A DNA stretch of 64,000 nucleotides from Pseudoxanthomonas yeongjuensis (GTDB lineage: Bacteria; Pseudomonadota; Gammaproteobacteria; Xanthomonadales; Xanthomonadaceae): positions 1 through 64,000 of the forward strand of contig NZ_PDWT01000008.1 of NCBI RefSeq assembly GCF_010093345.1, written 5' to 3'. The notes beneath the pieces were generated by a model. The model saw only the letters and a program-made list of their open reading frames with translations. It made no database searches and was not told the origin of the DNA. A program made the position numbers and the translations under genes. This document shows, piece after piece, positions 16,149 to 24,396 of this stretch (position 1 is its first letter; each line of letters opens with the position of its first letter).

Positions 16149-18335
16149 CTACCGGCGCCAGCGCGCGCCGTTACCGAAGCTGGCCGCATCGACGCCGGCG
16201 CCGACGATGACGTCGCTGTCGTGCCCGGCGGAGACCGATCCGTCGCGGCAACCCGGCGCAAGCCCGGCGCGGTTGACCAGGTTCACCTGCCCGTGGATCG
16301 CGGTCTGCACGAACAGGTCCTGCCGGTCGACGCCGTCCGGCACGCTGCCGACCTCGAGGCCGTTGTCGATCAGGTCGCCGCTGTAGTTGATCAACCGGTA
16401 CACCCCCGCGCCGAAGCTGCCGATGTCGGTGATGTCCAGCCTGCCGTCGAGGATCAGGTCGCCTTTGACCTCGATCAGGTCGTTGGCGCCGTTGCCGACC
16501 GCGCCAGCCTGGCCGAGCGCGTAGCCCAGCCTCGCCCTGCCGTCCAGCGTCAGTGCGCCGAGCGTCAGCACGCCCGCGCCGGAGCTGGAGCCGGGCGCCA
16601 GGATGCCGCCATCGGCGATCGTCACTGCGCCGGCGACCGAACCCGAACCGCCCAATGTCCCGCCTTTGCATACCTTGATCGCGGTATCGCCGAGTGCGCC
16701 TTCGACCAGCAGGGTGCCGGCCGATACCGTGGTGGCGCCGGTGTAGGTGTGGGTGTCCAGCAGCGTGGTAGTACCCGATCCGATCTGGTTGACCGCGATC
16801 GAGCCGCCGATGAGGATGGCCGCGCCGGTTGCGGTGCCATCGCTGGTGAAGGCGTACCGCGCCTCGTCGTGATTGAAGTTGAGCGTCGCAATGCCGTCGC
16901 CACCGATGATCGTGGCCGAGTCGAGAACGCCCGCCGCGCCTCCCGTGCCGATATTGAGCGTGCCGCTGGAGCCATCGAAAAGGGCCAGCCGGCTGTCGCC
17001 ATGGCCGGCCTGGACTTCCACCCGGCCACCCTCCGCGATGGTGAGCTCGCCTGCGCCGCGCAAGCCCACGGTCTGCTCACGGGAAATGATCCAGTGGGAA
17101 CCGGCGCCGGTCACCATGACCTCGCCCTTCGAGCCGCAAGAGTTGCCAATCCAGCAGCAGGCGCCGCGCACCAGACCGCGGTCGCGCACGCGGAGTGCGC
17201 CGGTACCCAGGCCGCCGACCAGAAGGTGCCCCGTACTGATCCAGCCGGAACCGGAGCCGGTGACCGTGGCCGCGCCGACCGAGCCGGTCTCCGCGCCGAT
17301 GTAACCGTCCACGCCGCGTACCAGGCCGCCCACTTCGATGGCGAGTGTGCCGACACCCCTGTAGCCGACCCAGAGACCTGCCGTGTGGATCCAGCGGGAA
17401 TCGGTGCCGGCGACCTTGACCTCGCCCTCCGCGCCCACGCGGTAGCCGACGCAACCCGATTCGGTTTCCACGCGGCCGCCACCGAGGATATCCAGCGCTC
17501 CCGAACCGGCATCGCCGACATACAACGGGCCCTCGTTGGTCCAGGTAGAGCCGTCGCCGGTCACCGTCGCCTTGCTGCCGGTCGAGTCCGCCGCATTGCC
17601 GATGATGGCTTCGTGGCTGCGGACCGTGCCGCCGAGTTCGACCAGCAGCGTGCCGCCTCCGACATCGCCGACGACGAGGTTTCCCGCATCGATGATCCAA
17701 CTGGAACTGGCGCCTGTGGAATCGACGCCCGTGACCGTGACATCGCCGCAGGACCCCGCCTGCGAACCGATGGAACCCGATGCGCTTTCCACGAGTCCGC
17801 CGTCGCGGATCTCCAGCGTTCCCGAACCAACGTCGCCGACGTACAGTCCATGCGTGTTCCAGCGCGAGCCCAGGCCAAGGCCGACCACGGTAACGGTGCC
17901 CCCGCCGCCTTCGCGGCCAATCCTTGCCTCGACGCCGCTCACCGTACCGCCACCGGAAATGGTCAGCGAGGCGCCACCGGCTCCGCCGACGACCATGTCG
18001 CGGCAGACTGCATCGCCTTCTTCGATCTCGACGGGAACGCGTATCCCGATACGGAGATCAGTGCCCGCCGCTGGCGTCGCGAAGGCGCTCCAGTTGGCGG
18101 GACTGAACCACGTGCTTCCATGTCCGCCCATCCAATCGGCGGTCCGGGCCGGTCCATCGGCCATGTCGGCCTTCATGGCCGTCGCCAGCGTCTGGCCCGT
18201 CTCCGCTTCGCATTGGCGGGGCGCAGCGGCGGCCCGACCGCGCGCGACCGGCGCATCGGACATCGCCCGGGTCGGCAAGGAATGATCGGACAGAATCGTG
18301 CGTTGCCGATGTGCAGTGCGGTGGATGCATTGCAT
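16149..18335 (-). pseudogene. Autotransporter paralogue 3, internally deleted: no barrel, decayed signal peptide
   Basis: The frame is open for 728 codons from ATG 18335, with a strong AGGAGG site. It has about six passenger repeats (VTGDGSTW, VTGSGSGW) and the start of the PATR region (TTLLDTHTYTGATTVSAG). After GHDSDVIVGAG, aligned with HDNDVIEGGGG of paralogue 2, it jumps to ASFGNGARWRR, which matches the last residues SASFGAGLRWRW of the full barrels. An in-frame deletion of about 2.5 kb has therefore removed the rest of the passenger and nearly all of the barrel. The terminal W is R. The N-terminus aligns with the paralogues, but the hydrophobic core TFAFAGLPAHA has become KADMADGPARTA, so export by Sec is doubtful. 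It is probably a decaying copy, though the frame is intact and its translation signal is good. Confidence 0.75.
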
Positions 18336-19029
18336 GGTGAACCTCCTGTCGTTGGAGCCGGATCACCGCGCCTGCGATGCACGGAATACACGAACACGTA
18401 CCCGGCCGCACCGATCCCATGGCGTCGCGCGTTCTCTCGATCAGCCGATGCAATCCGCATTGCCCATGCGAAGATTCCGTCATTGGTCGGAACCCTGCGC
18501 AGGAAATCGATGCGGCAATGCCGATCTCCGGCGCAATGGAAACACGGCACTGCTGGTCGCGAGTTACATTACCTTCTCCACGCCGCTTTTTGTCTCACCG
18601 CTTTTTCACGACATTTCGCTTCACTCACGTCATGTGAACTAACACGGCGAATCGCATGCAACGACGACCATCGCATGGTCTTTCTTCGATCGAGGAAATC
18701 GCTCGCCGCGGCTGCCACGGAAGCGCAGGAATTCGATGGCGGGCGGAAGACCATCGCCCTTCGCCAGTCCACGCATACGCAGAGGAAGGCGCGCAGGAGC
18801 GACGCGGGTCGCGACGTCATCGAGCCTGGGAAACCGGTCTTCGCGGAAATCGGAGGCCGAAGTCTTCGCGACTTGCGTCGCTCCTACAAGCGGGAGGGTC
18901 GGGCATGCGCCATTGGACCGGCATCGCCCGGAAGACGGAGCGGGATCGACCTATCCATCGCAGCCATGCCCCGCTCTACAGTCAGTTTTACGCAGCCTTC
19001 CGCGGGAGCGGTGAAACCCAAACAAACGA
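18336..19029. other. 694-bp intergenic region upstream of the autotransporter genes
   Basis: No gene is supported here. The segment at 18570-18645 is less GC-rich and, read on the minus strand, contains several GTGA boxes (TTCACATGACGTGAGTGAA and GTCGTGAAAAAGCGGTGAGAC), so it is a plausible promoter/operator zone for the autotransporters. An inverted REP-like pair lies at 18793-18887 and is annotated separately. Confidence 0.4.
18793..18887. repeat. Inverted pair of REP-like elements
   Basis: GCAGGAGCGACG followed by CGGGTCGCGAC (18793-18815) and, in opposite orientation, TCGCGACTTGCGTCGCTCC followed by TAC (18866-18887) form two palindrome-like units facing each other. The type GTAGGAGCGACnnnnGTCGCGAC is a frequent intergenic repeat in Xanthomonadaceae as far as I recall. 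It sits between the lyase gene (whose 3' end is at 19030) and the autotransporter promoter region. Confidence 0.6.
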
Positions 19030-19890
19030 TCAGTAGCGGCGACCCAGTTCGAGCAGTTCCGTGGTACCGATGACCGCATTGAGTCCGTCGAAGTCAAGCA
19101 TGTGCTCCCGCATCGGCGCCGTAGTGCCGTGGGCCTTGAGACTTCCGAAGTACTTCTGCAAGGCGAAGCCTACCGCGCGCGAAGTCCCGCCTGGATAGAT
19201 GACGATGCGGTAACCCATCCTGCCCAGCGAATCGGTGTCGTGGATCGGGGTTTTTCCGCCTTCGATCATGTTGGCCAGCAAGGGAATACGGCTGCCGAAA
19301 CGCTGGCCGGCCTCGCTGAGTTGTTCCTGCGTGCGCAGCGCCTCGATGAACAGCGCATCGATGCCGCACGCCAGATACGCTTCGGCGCGATCCACTGCCG
19401 CGTTCCAGCCCTCGACGGCGAGCGCATCGGTTCTTGCCATGATCAGCGTGCTCGCGGACCTGCGCGCATCCAGCGCCGCGCGCAGCTTTCCGCACATTTC
19501 CGCCACCGGGATCACCTCCTTGCCAGCGAGATGCCCGCAACGCTTGGGAAATGTCTGGTCTTCGAGTTGCAGCATGGCCGCGCCCGCACGCTCGAAGGCA
19601 CGCACGGTACGCTGGGTGTTGAGCGCATTGCCCCAACCCGTGTCGGCATCGACGATGAGCGGCAGGTCGACCCTGTCGACGATGCTGGCCACCGTATCGG
19701 CCACTTCGGTGGCGGTGACCAGACCGACATCCGAACGGCCCAACCGGGCGTAGGCGATCGACGCGCCGGACAGGTACAGCGCCTCGAAGCCGGCCTGCTG
19801 GGCGAGGAGTGCGGTCAGCGCGTCGTAGACGCCCGGGACCAGCAGCGGCTGGGATAGGCTGAGCCGTTCTTTCAGATTGGTGTCGGGCAT
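19030..19890 (-). CDS. ICL/PEP-mutase-family carbon-carbon lyase (dimethylmalate/methylisocitrate lyase-like)
   Basis: This 286-residue TIM-barrel enzyme starts at ATG 19890, which matches the usual family length; longer frames run into low-quality sequence. Motifs are the Mg-binding DADTGWG (D81, D83), a LED triad near 111, and PKRCGH with the flexible-loop Cys118. The KKCGH-type Cys is typical of true lyases (isocitrate, 2-methylisocitrate, 2,3-dimethylmalate lyase) rather than PEP mutase. The reaction in the family is retro-aldol cleavage of a 2-hydroxy dicarboxylate to a keto acid plus a carboxylate. As the last gene of the operon below an aconitase-like hydratase, it probably performs the final cleavage step, perhaps releasing pyruvate. 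The substrate is inferred, not shown. Confidence 0.85.
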   Translation of the reverse strand: MPDTNLKERLSLSQPLLVPGVYDALTALLAQQAGFEALYLSGASIAYARLGRSDVGLVTATEVADTVASIVDRVDLPLIVDADTGWGNALNTQRTVRAFERAGAAMLQLEDQTFPKRCGHLAGKEVIPVAEMCGKLRAALDARRSASTLIMARTDALAVEGWNAAVDRAEAYLACGIDALFIEALRTQEQLSEAGQRFGSRIPLLANMIEGGKTPIHDTDSLGRMGYRIVIYPGGTSRAVGFALQKYFGSLKAHGTTAPMREHMLDFDGLNAVIGTTELLELGRRY

Positions 19891-20061
19891 CGAATTCAGG
19901 TCCGGAATAAAAGGTTCGCGCGCAACTGGCTGCGTCGGCAGTTGCCGGTCGGGTCGATCGAGTAGTCCGCAGGCGGGTACCGGCGCAGGCCGGGACTCCT
20001 CTCCGCCCGCTGGAGAGGCTTGATCCAGACGGATTGGAGCGGGCCTTCGCTCGCCGCAATG

Positions 20062-20139
20062 GACGCTCCCACGCCAGTGCATCCATCCCGCTGGAGCGCG
20101 CTGCAGGCGCGCCCACGGATTGCGCTGCGCGGGAGCGTC
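20062..20139. repeat. REP-like inverted repeat abutting the amidohydrolase stop codon
   Basis: GACGCTCCCACGC (20062-20074) pairs with GCGCGGGAGCGTC (20127-20139). The right arm overlaps the TGA of the amidohydrolase gene (stop at 20138-20140). It occupies most of the 247-bp gap between that gene and the lyase gene, and could act as a transcript-stabilising or attenuating structure. Confidence 0.5.
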
Positions 20140-21604
20140 AGTCGGGCCGACGCATGAACCTGCCGCGCGGCTTTCCGACCACGGCGCCATCCGCATATAT
20201 CAACTGACCGCGCAGCCAGGTCTGATCGACACGCGCTTCCATCTGCATGCCCTCGAACGGAGTGTAGCCCTGGCAAGACTCGCTTTCCCTGGCGTGGATC
20301 GTGTACGACGCGGTGTCGTCGACAAGGGCCAGGTCGGCATCGAAACCCACGGCGATATCGCCCTTGCGGTTCAAGCCATAGCGTTGTGCAGGATTCCATG
20401 ACACCAGTTCGGCGATCCGATTGAAGCCGAGGCCGCGCTTGCGCCCTTCGGAGATCAGTGCGGGCAACATGTATTCGGTGCCGCCGAAGCCCGACTTGGC
20501 CACGAAGATGTCGTCCGGATGCTCCGCATGCACCTTCGACTCGGTCTTGCAGCAGGCATGGTCGGAGCATACCCAGCTTATGTTTCCATCGAGCAGCGCC
20601 TGCCACAGGTATTCCACATCCTCGCGCGGGCGGATAGGCGGATTGACCTTGGCCAGCGCACCGCAGGGCGCATCGGTATCGAGCATCAGGTGCCCGATGG
20701 TGACTTCGCGGCGGAAATTGATGTGCGGGAAGGTCGCGGCCATCATCATCGCCGCATCCAGCGCCTTGCGCGACGTCAGGTGCAGCAGGTTGATGTTGAC
20801 GCAATCCGTCTCGTTGGCAAGATAGCTGGCGATGAAGACGGCCAGTCCCTCGGAGTGCGGCGGACGCGATGCGGAATAGGCCGGCAACCCCTCCAGCTTG
20901 CCCTCGCGCTGCACGATCTCGGTGTACGCGCGCATGATTTCTGCGGTCTCGCAGTGCAGCGACAACGAGATCTGGTCGGCCAGTTTGGGGTACTTGTCCA
21001 TCGCACGGCGGACGCCGCGCATGATGAACTCGAAATGCGCGTAGTCGTAATGCTCGCCCGGCGGCGTCATCAGGAACGACCTCTGGTCGGCGCTGCTGCC
21101 GTGCAGGCCGTGCTGGCCGTAGAACATGAAGATCTTGAACGAGGAGACCCCATGGTCGGCGATCAGCGCGTCGATCTCGTCGATGTGGGCGGCCATCATC
21201 GGCGCCAGATGGAAGCAGTAGTCGACATGGAAATTGCCCTCGGCCTGGCGCAGCACCTCGGGGAAGAACTCGGCGTACGGGCCGGACTTGTTGAGGTAAT
21301 ACTGGCCGGTGCGCATGTAATTGAGCGAGCTGGTGACGCCGCCCATGGCCGCCGCCCTGCTCTCGCTGACCGCATCCAGCTCCAATGGCTGGTAGATGCC
21401 CGTGTGCATGTGCGCGTCCACGGCGCCGGGAAACGCCAATCGGCCCTTTCCATCGACGAGTTCGCTGGCGCGCGCGGGATCTATAGCGGCGGAAATCTCG
21501 GCGAACTTGCCGTCCTTGATTGCGATATCGCCGATCGCCACCGTGTCCTGGTTCGGGCGGACGACACGAAGATTCTTGATAAGGACGTCGAACTCAACTG
21601 CCAT
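20138..21604 (-). CDS. Dihydropyrimidinase/hydantoinase-like metal-dependent amidohydrolase
   Basis: This 488-residue cytosolic enzyme of the cyclic-amidohydrolase group (hydantoinase, allantoinase, dihydroorotase, imidase) starts at ATG 21604 with GGAG about 9 nt upstream. The binuclear-metal ligands are all visible: HMH (H65, H67), the carboxylated-lysine candidate K157 in SSFKIF, H217 in SLHCET, H275 in LLHLTS and D348 in CSDHA. Family members hydrolyse cyclic amides or imides to open the ring. Its placement between the LeuCD-like hydratase and the lyase suggests it makes or feeds the open-chain acid handled by them. No pyrimidine or purine genes are near. Substrate unknown; an allantoinase or hydantoinase role cannot be excluded. 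Confidence 0.85.
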   Translation of the reverse strand: MAVEFDVLIKNLRVVRPNQDTVAIGDIAIKDGKFAEISAAIDPARASELVDGKGRLAFPGAVDAHMHTGIYQPLELDAVSESRAAAMGGVTSSLNYMRTGQYYLNKSGPYAEFFPEVLRQAEGNFHVDYCFHLAPMMAAHIDEIDALIADHGVSSFKIFMFYGQHGLHGSSADQRSFLMTPPGEHYDYAHFEFIMRGVRRAMDKYPKLADQISLSLHCETAEIMRAYTEIVQREGKLEGLPAYSASRPPHSEGLAVFIASYLANETDCVNINLLHLTSRKALDAAMMMAATFPHINFRREVTIGHLMLDTDAPCGALAKVNPPIRPREDVEYLWQALLDGNISWVCSDHACCKTESKVHAEHPDDIFVAKSGFGGTEYMLPALISEGRKRGLGFNRIAELVSWNPAQRYGLNRKGDIAVGFDADLALVDDTASYTIHARESESCQGYTPFEGMQMEARVDQTWLRGQLIYADGAVVGKPRGRFMRRPD

Positions 21605-21752
21605 GGTTGTGACTCCGGAGAAACGGTGAAAGGAAGAATGGAAAGGCGATCGGCCTATTTTCCGACCCGAGCGACGCGCGTCCTGCGCTGTTTGCGGGAC
21701 GGTATTCCGGCCGCGGTCGAACGCGGAATCCCGCGACGGACAACGGCATCGG

Positions 21753-22250
21753 TCATGGCGCGCGCCTACGGGCCAGCTTGCGTTCGAGCCACGGCATCAG
21801 CCCGCCGACGGCGACCACCTCCAGCAACTCGGCTGGCATCTTCTCGCAGGGGAACTCGCGTCCCTGGGTGTGGTTGATCACGATGCCTTCGACCGGGCGC
21901 ACCTCGATATCGTCGCCGGGATCGGCCTGGAGCTCGGGACAGACCAGCGTGGGCATGCCGAGATTGAGCGCGTTTCGATAGAAGATCCGGGCGAAGGATT
22001 TCGCCAGCAACGCACCGACCCCGAGCGTGAGCAGGGCCTGCACCGCCTGTTCGCGCGACGAGCCGATACCGAACGAGTCGCCGGCGATGATGACGTCGCC
22101 GGGCCTCACCTCGCGGGCGAAATCGGGATCGATCGCCTCCAGGCAATGGCTGGCCAGCTCCTCGATGGAGCTGCGCATGTACGGACCGGGAGCGAGCAGA
22201 TCGGTGTCTATCCTGTCGCCGAAGACGAAAGCGCGGCCACGGACGTTCAT
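21753..22250 (-). CDS. Aconitase-family hydratase, small (swivel) subunit, LeuD-like
   Basis: This 165-residue subunit starts at ATG 22250, overlapping the large-subunit stop by four bases (ATGA), which implies translational coupling and a 1:1 complex. Key motifs are DRIDTDLLAPG near the N-terminus and GDSFGIGSSREQAV with the substrate-binding GSSRE loop. LeuD-type swivel domains close over the iron-sulfur site of LeuC-type subunits. The 165/423-residue arrangement is like archaeal-type isopropylmalate or homoaconitate enzymes and dimethylmaleate hydratase, smaller than housekeeping proteobacterial LeuCD. No leuA or leuB lies nearby, so leucine synthesis is not implied. Specificity is unknown; a branched hydroxydicarboxylate is the likely substrate. 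Confidence 0.87.
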   Translation of the reverse strand: MNVRGRAFVFGDRIDTDLLAPGPYMRSSIEELASHCLEAIDPDFAREVRPGDVIIAGDSFGIGSSREQAVQALLTLGVGALLAKSFARIFYRNALNLGMPTLVCPELQADPGDDIEVRPVEGIVINHTQGREFPCEKMPAELLEVVAVGGLMPWLERKLARRRAP

Positions 22251-23518
22251 GCCGTCTCCGCCAACATTTCGCGCGGATCGCATATCTCGCCCTTCACCGC
22301 GCCTGCAGCGACGCTGTAGGGCGACCCGAGGTAGACCATCGACTCGGACGACCCCATGCGGCCCTTGAAATTGCGCGCGGTGGTGGACAGGCACACCTCG
22401 CCGCCGGCGACCATGCCCGCGCCCATGCCGGCACAGGCGCCGCAACCCGTGGGCAGCAGGATTGCGCCTGCATCGGTGAGGATTCGCAGCGTGCCGTCGG
22501 CAGCCGCCCGGGCGGTCATTTCCACCGAGGCCGGCGCGATCAGCAGTCGCGTTCCGCGCGCCACCTTGCGTCCCTTCAGCACCTCCGCGGCCATCTGCAG
22601 GTCCGACAGCTTGGCGCCGGTGCACGCGCCGATGTAGGCCTGATCGATCGCGACCCGGCCATAGGAGGCCGCCGGCCGGCTATTGGCGGGGCTGTGCGGG
22701 GCCGCGATCTGCGGTTCGAGCGTACTTGCGTCGAAGCAGTGGTTGGCGAGACAGGCTGCGTCGGAGTCGCTTTGCCAGCGTCCGATGTCGCCGGCGAACG
22801 GACGCCCGGCCAGCTCCAGCGCATGCAAGGTAGCGGCATCGGCGGTAACGATGCCTGTCTCGGCGCCGAGCTCGGCGGACATGTTGCACAACACCATGCG
22901 TTCGGACATCGACATCCTGCGCACGGCCGGGCCGTCGTATTCGAAGGCCTGGTTCTCATTGCCCATGCCCAGCGAGGCGCACAGGAACAGCATCATGTCT
23001 TTCGCGCTGACGCCGGCGGCCAGTTCGCCGTTCCAATTCACCCGGACCGTTTCCGGCACCTTCAGCCATATCTCGCCAGTGACCAGTGCGGCGGTGATAT
23101 CGGTGGCCCCGACGCCCATCATGAACGCGCCGAACGCGCCTCCACTGGTCGAGTGCGAATCCCCGCCCACGCAGAACATCCCCGGCTGGATATGCCCGTG
23201 CTCTTGCAGCACCACGTGGCAGATCCCGACCGAATCGTAGTGCCGTACGCCATTCGCCCGGGCCCAGCGGCGGGTCAGCGCGAGTATTTCGGCGCTCTCG
23301 ATATCCACCGCGGGAACGAAGTGGTCGCTGACCACGACCACGCGGTCCGGATCCCATACCGTGGCGCCCAGCGCTTCCAGCCGCGAGGCGACCCTTCGGG
23401 GTCCTCCCGAGTCGTGCATCATCAGCAGGTCGATCGAGGCGGTGATGATCTCGCCTGGCCGCACCTGCTCGCGCCCGCACGAATGCGCGATTATTTTTTC
23501 GGCAAGCGTCGAAGCCAT
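22247..23518 (-). CDS. Aconitase-family hydratase, large [4Fe-4S] subunit, LeuC-like
   Basis: This 423-residue large subunit starts at ATG 23518, four bases after the regulator stop. Family landmarks are VVVSDHFVPA, the signature GGDSHSTSGGAFGAF, the cluster cysteines in GACTGAK and CGACAG, and TARNFKGRMGS near the C-terminus. Aconitase-family enzymes catalyse reversible hydration and dehydration of 2- or 3-hydroxy dicarboxylates through an unsaturated intermediate. With the small subunit it would isomerise or hydrate an intermediate that the downstream ICL-family enzyme then cleaves. Candidates include a dimethylmaleate or citraconate type acid, by analogy with the nicotinate-fermentation hydratase. 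This is inference from gene order. Confidence 0.88.
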   Translation of the reverse strand: MASTLAEKIIAHSCGREQVRPGEIITASIDLLMMHDSGGPRRVASRLEALGATVWDPDRVVVVSDHFVPAVDIESAEILALTRRWARANGVRHYDSVGICHVVLQEHGHIQPGMFCVGGDSHSTSGGAFGAFMMGVGATDITAALVTGEIWLKVPETVRVNWNGELAAGVSAKDMMLFLCASLGMGNENQAFEYDGPAVRRMSMSERMVLCNMSAELGAETGIVTADAATLHALELAGRPFAGDIGRWQSDSDAACLANHCFDASTLEPQIAAPHSPANSRPAASYGRVAIDQAYIGACTGAKLSDLQMAAEVLKGRKVARGTRLLIAPASVEMTARAAADGTLRILTDAGAILLPTGCGACAGMGAGMVAGGEVCLSTTARNFKGRMGSSESMVYLGSPYSVAAGAVKGEICDPREMLAETA

Positions 23519-23522
23519 GTTC

Positions 23523-24329
23523 CTACTCTTTCGGTTTCCAGTTCACGACATCCAGGCTCATCTGGTAGCGGAACTGGTCGGGTCGGTATTGGATGTTCAG
23601 CAGATCGACCAGTTGGCCGCTGGCATTGAATGACTGGCGCTCCAGGGTGAGCAGCGCCGCGCCGGGCTTCACCTTCAGGTACCCCGCGATGATGGCGTCG
23701 GCCGAAACCGCCGACAGGCTCTGTTCGACCCGGGCTATGTCGATCTTGCAGCGCTTGAACAACGCCAGGCGGGACGTAGTGGCGAGATTGGCCTTGTTGA
23801 ACTGCGGGTGGTCGGTGTTGGTCCAGCTCGTGTAGTAGCCGAACGGGGTCTTGTTGAGGCTGCGCACCCGGACCGCGTTCACGATCGCTTCGTCGGCGCC
23901 CAGCTCGAAAAGTTCGCGGACGCGCGCTGGCGGCGGCGTGCGCAGGAACTGGAGCAGGTTCACATCGGTGGCCTCGGCGAGTATCTCGAGACTCTCGAGC
24001 AGGCCGGTCAGCGGCGCGCGCAACGGCTTGGCCTTCTTCTGCTTGGATGCGGCCTGATGGATCACGACCGTGCCGCGCCCGCGCGAACGCTTGACGAGTC
24101 CGGCCACCGCAAGCTCGTCCAGTGCGCGCTTGGCCGTCATCCGCGAGACGCCGAACGAATGGGTCAGTTCGAACTCCGACGGCAATTGCGTATCCACGGG
24201 AATTTCCCCACTCAGCACGTAGTCGCGCAGGATGGTGAACATCTGGAAATACAGCGGCACGGGCAGATCGCCCTGCAACAACTTTTTCAAGTCCGGCGAC
24301 CGCAACCGATCTATCGCGTTGCTGCTCAT
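23523..24329 (-). CDS. GntR-family (HutC/UTRA) transcription regulator
   Basis: This 268-residue repressor-type protein starts at ATG 24329 with GGAG upstream. The N-terminal winged helix (about residues 20-92) has the GntR signature VPLYFQMFTILRDYVLSGE, LPSEFELTHSFGVSRMTAKR and RGRGTVV. A basic linker (KQKKAK) leads to the UTRA ligand-binding domain (about 105-262; VRSLNKTPFGYYTSW, SADAIIAGYLKVKPG). HutC-type members bind GTNTANAC sites and release DNA on binding the pathway substrate or an intermediate. A matching palindrome overlaps the promoter at 31664-31697, upstream of the TonB receptor gene. The gene itself lies inside the operon, so autoregulation is likely. Confidence 0.9.
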   Translation of the reverse strand: MSSNAIDRLRSPDLKKLLQGDLPVPLYFQMFTILRDYVLSGEIPVDTQLPSEFELTHSFGVSRMTAKRALDELAVAGLVKRSRGRGTVVIHQAASKQKKAKPLRAPLTGLLESLEILAEATDVNLLQFLRTPPPARVRELFELGADEAIVNAVRVRSLNKTPFGYYTSWTNTDHPQFNKANLATTSRLALFKRCKIDIARVEQSLSAVSADAIIAGYLKVKPGAALLTLERQSFNASGQLVDLLNIQYRPDQFRYQMSLDVVNWKPKE

Positions 24330-24396
24330 TTTTCTAACTCCATTTTCGAAGCGTTGTTATCGTGACTATGGGCCATTTCCCAAGGCGGAAGCGCGG

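Noticed and set aside
10368-19073. Very long plus-strand open frames (1262 and 1635 codons) opposite the autotransporters
   Set aside because: They are antisense to genes with clear domains, have Arg/His/Gly/Ala-rich composition without motifs, and follow from high GC with repetitive codons on the other strand.
20138-21604. Pyrimidine or allantoin catabolism assignment
   Set aside because: No dihydropyrimidine dehydrogenase, beta-ureidopropionase, uricase or allantoicase gene is present; family motifs alone do not fix the substrate.
21753-23518. Leucine biosynthesis leuCD
   Set aside because: There is no leuA or leuB nearby, the subunit sizes are small, and the genes are embedded in a GntR-controlled catabolic operon.
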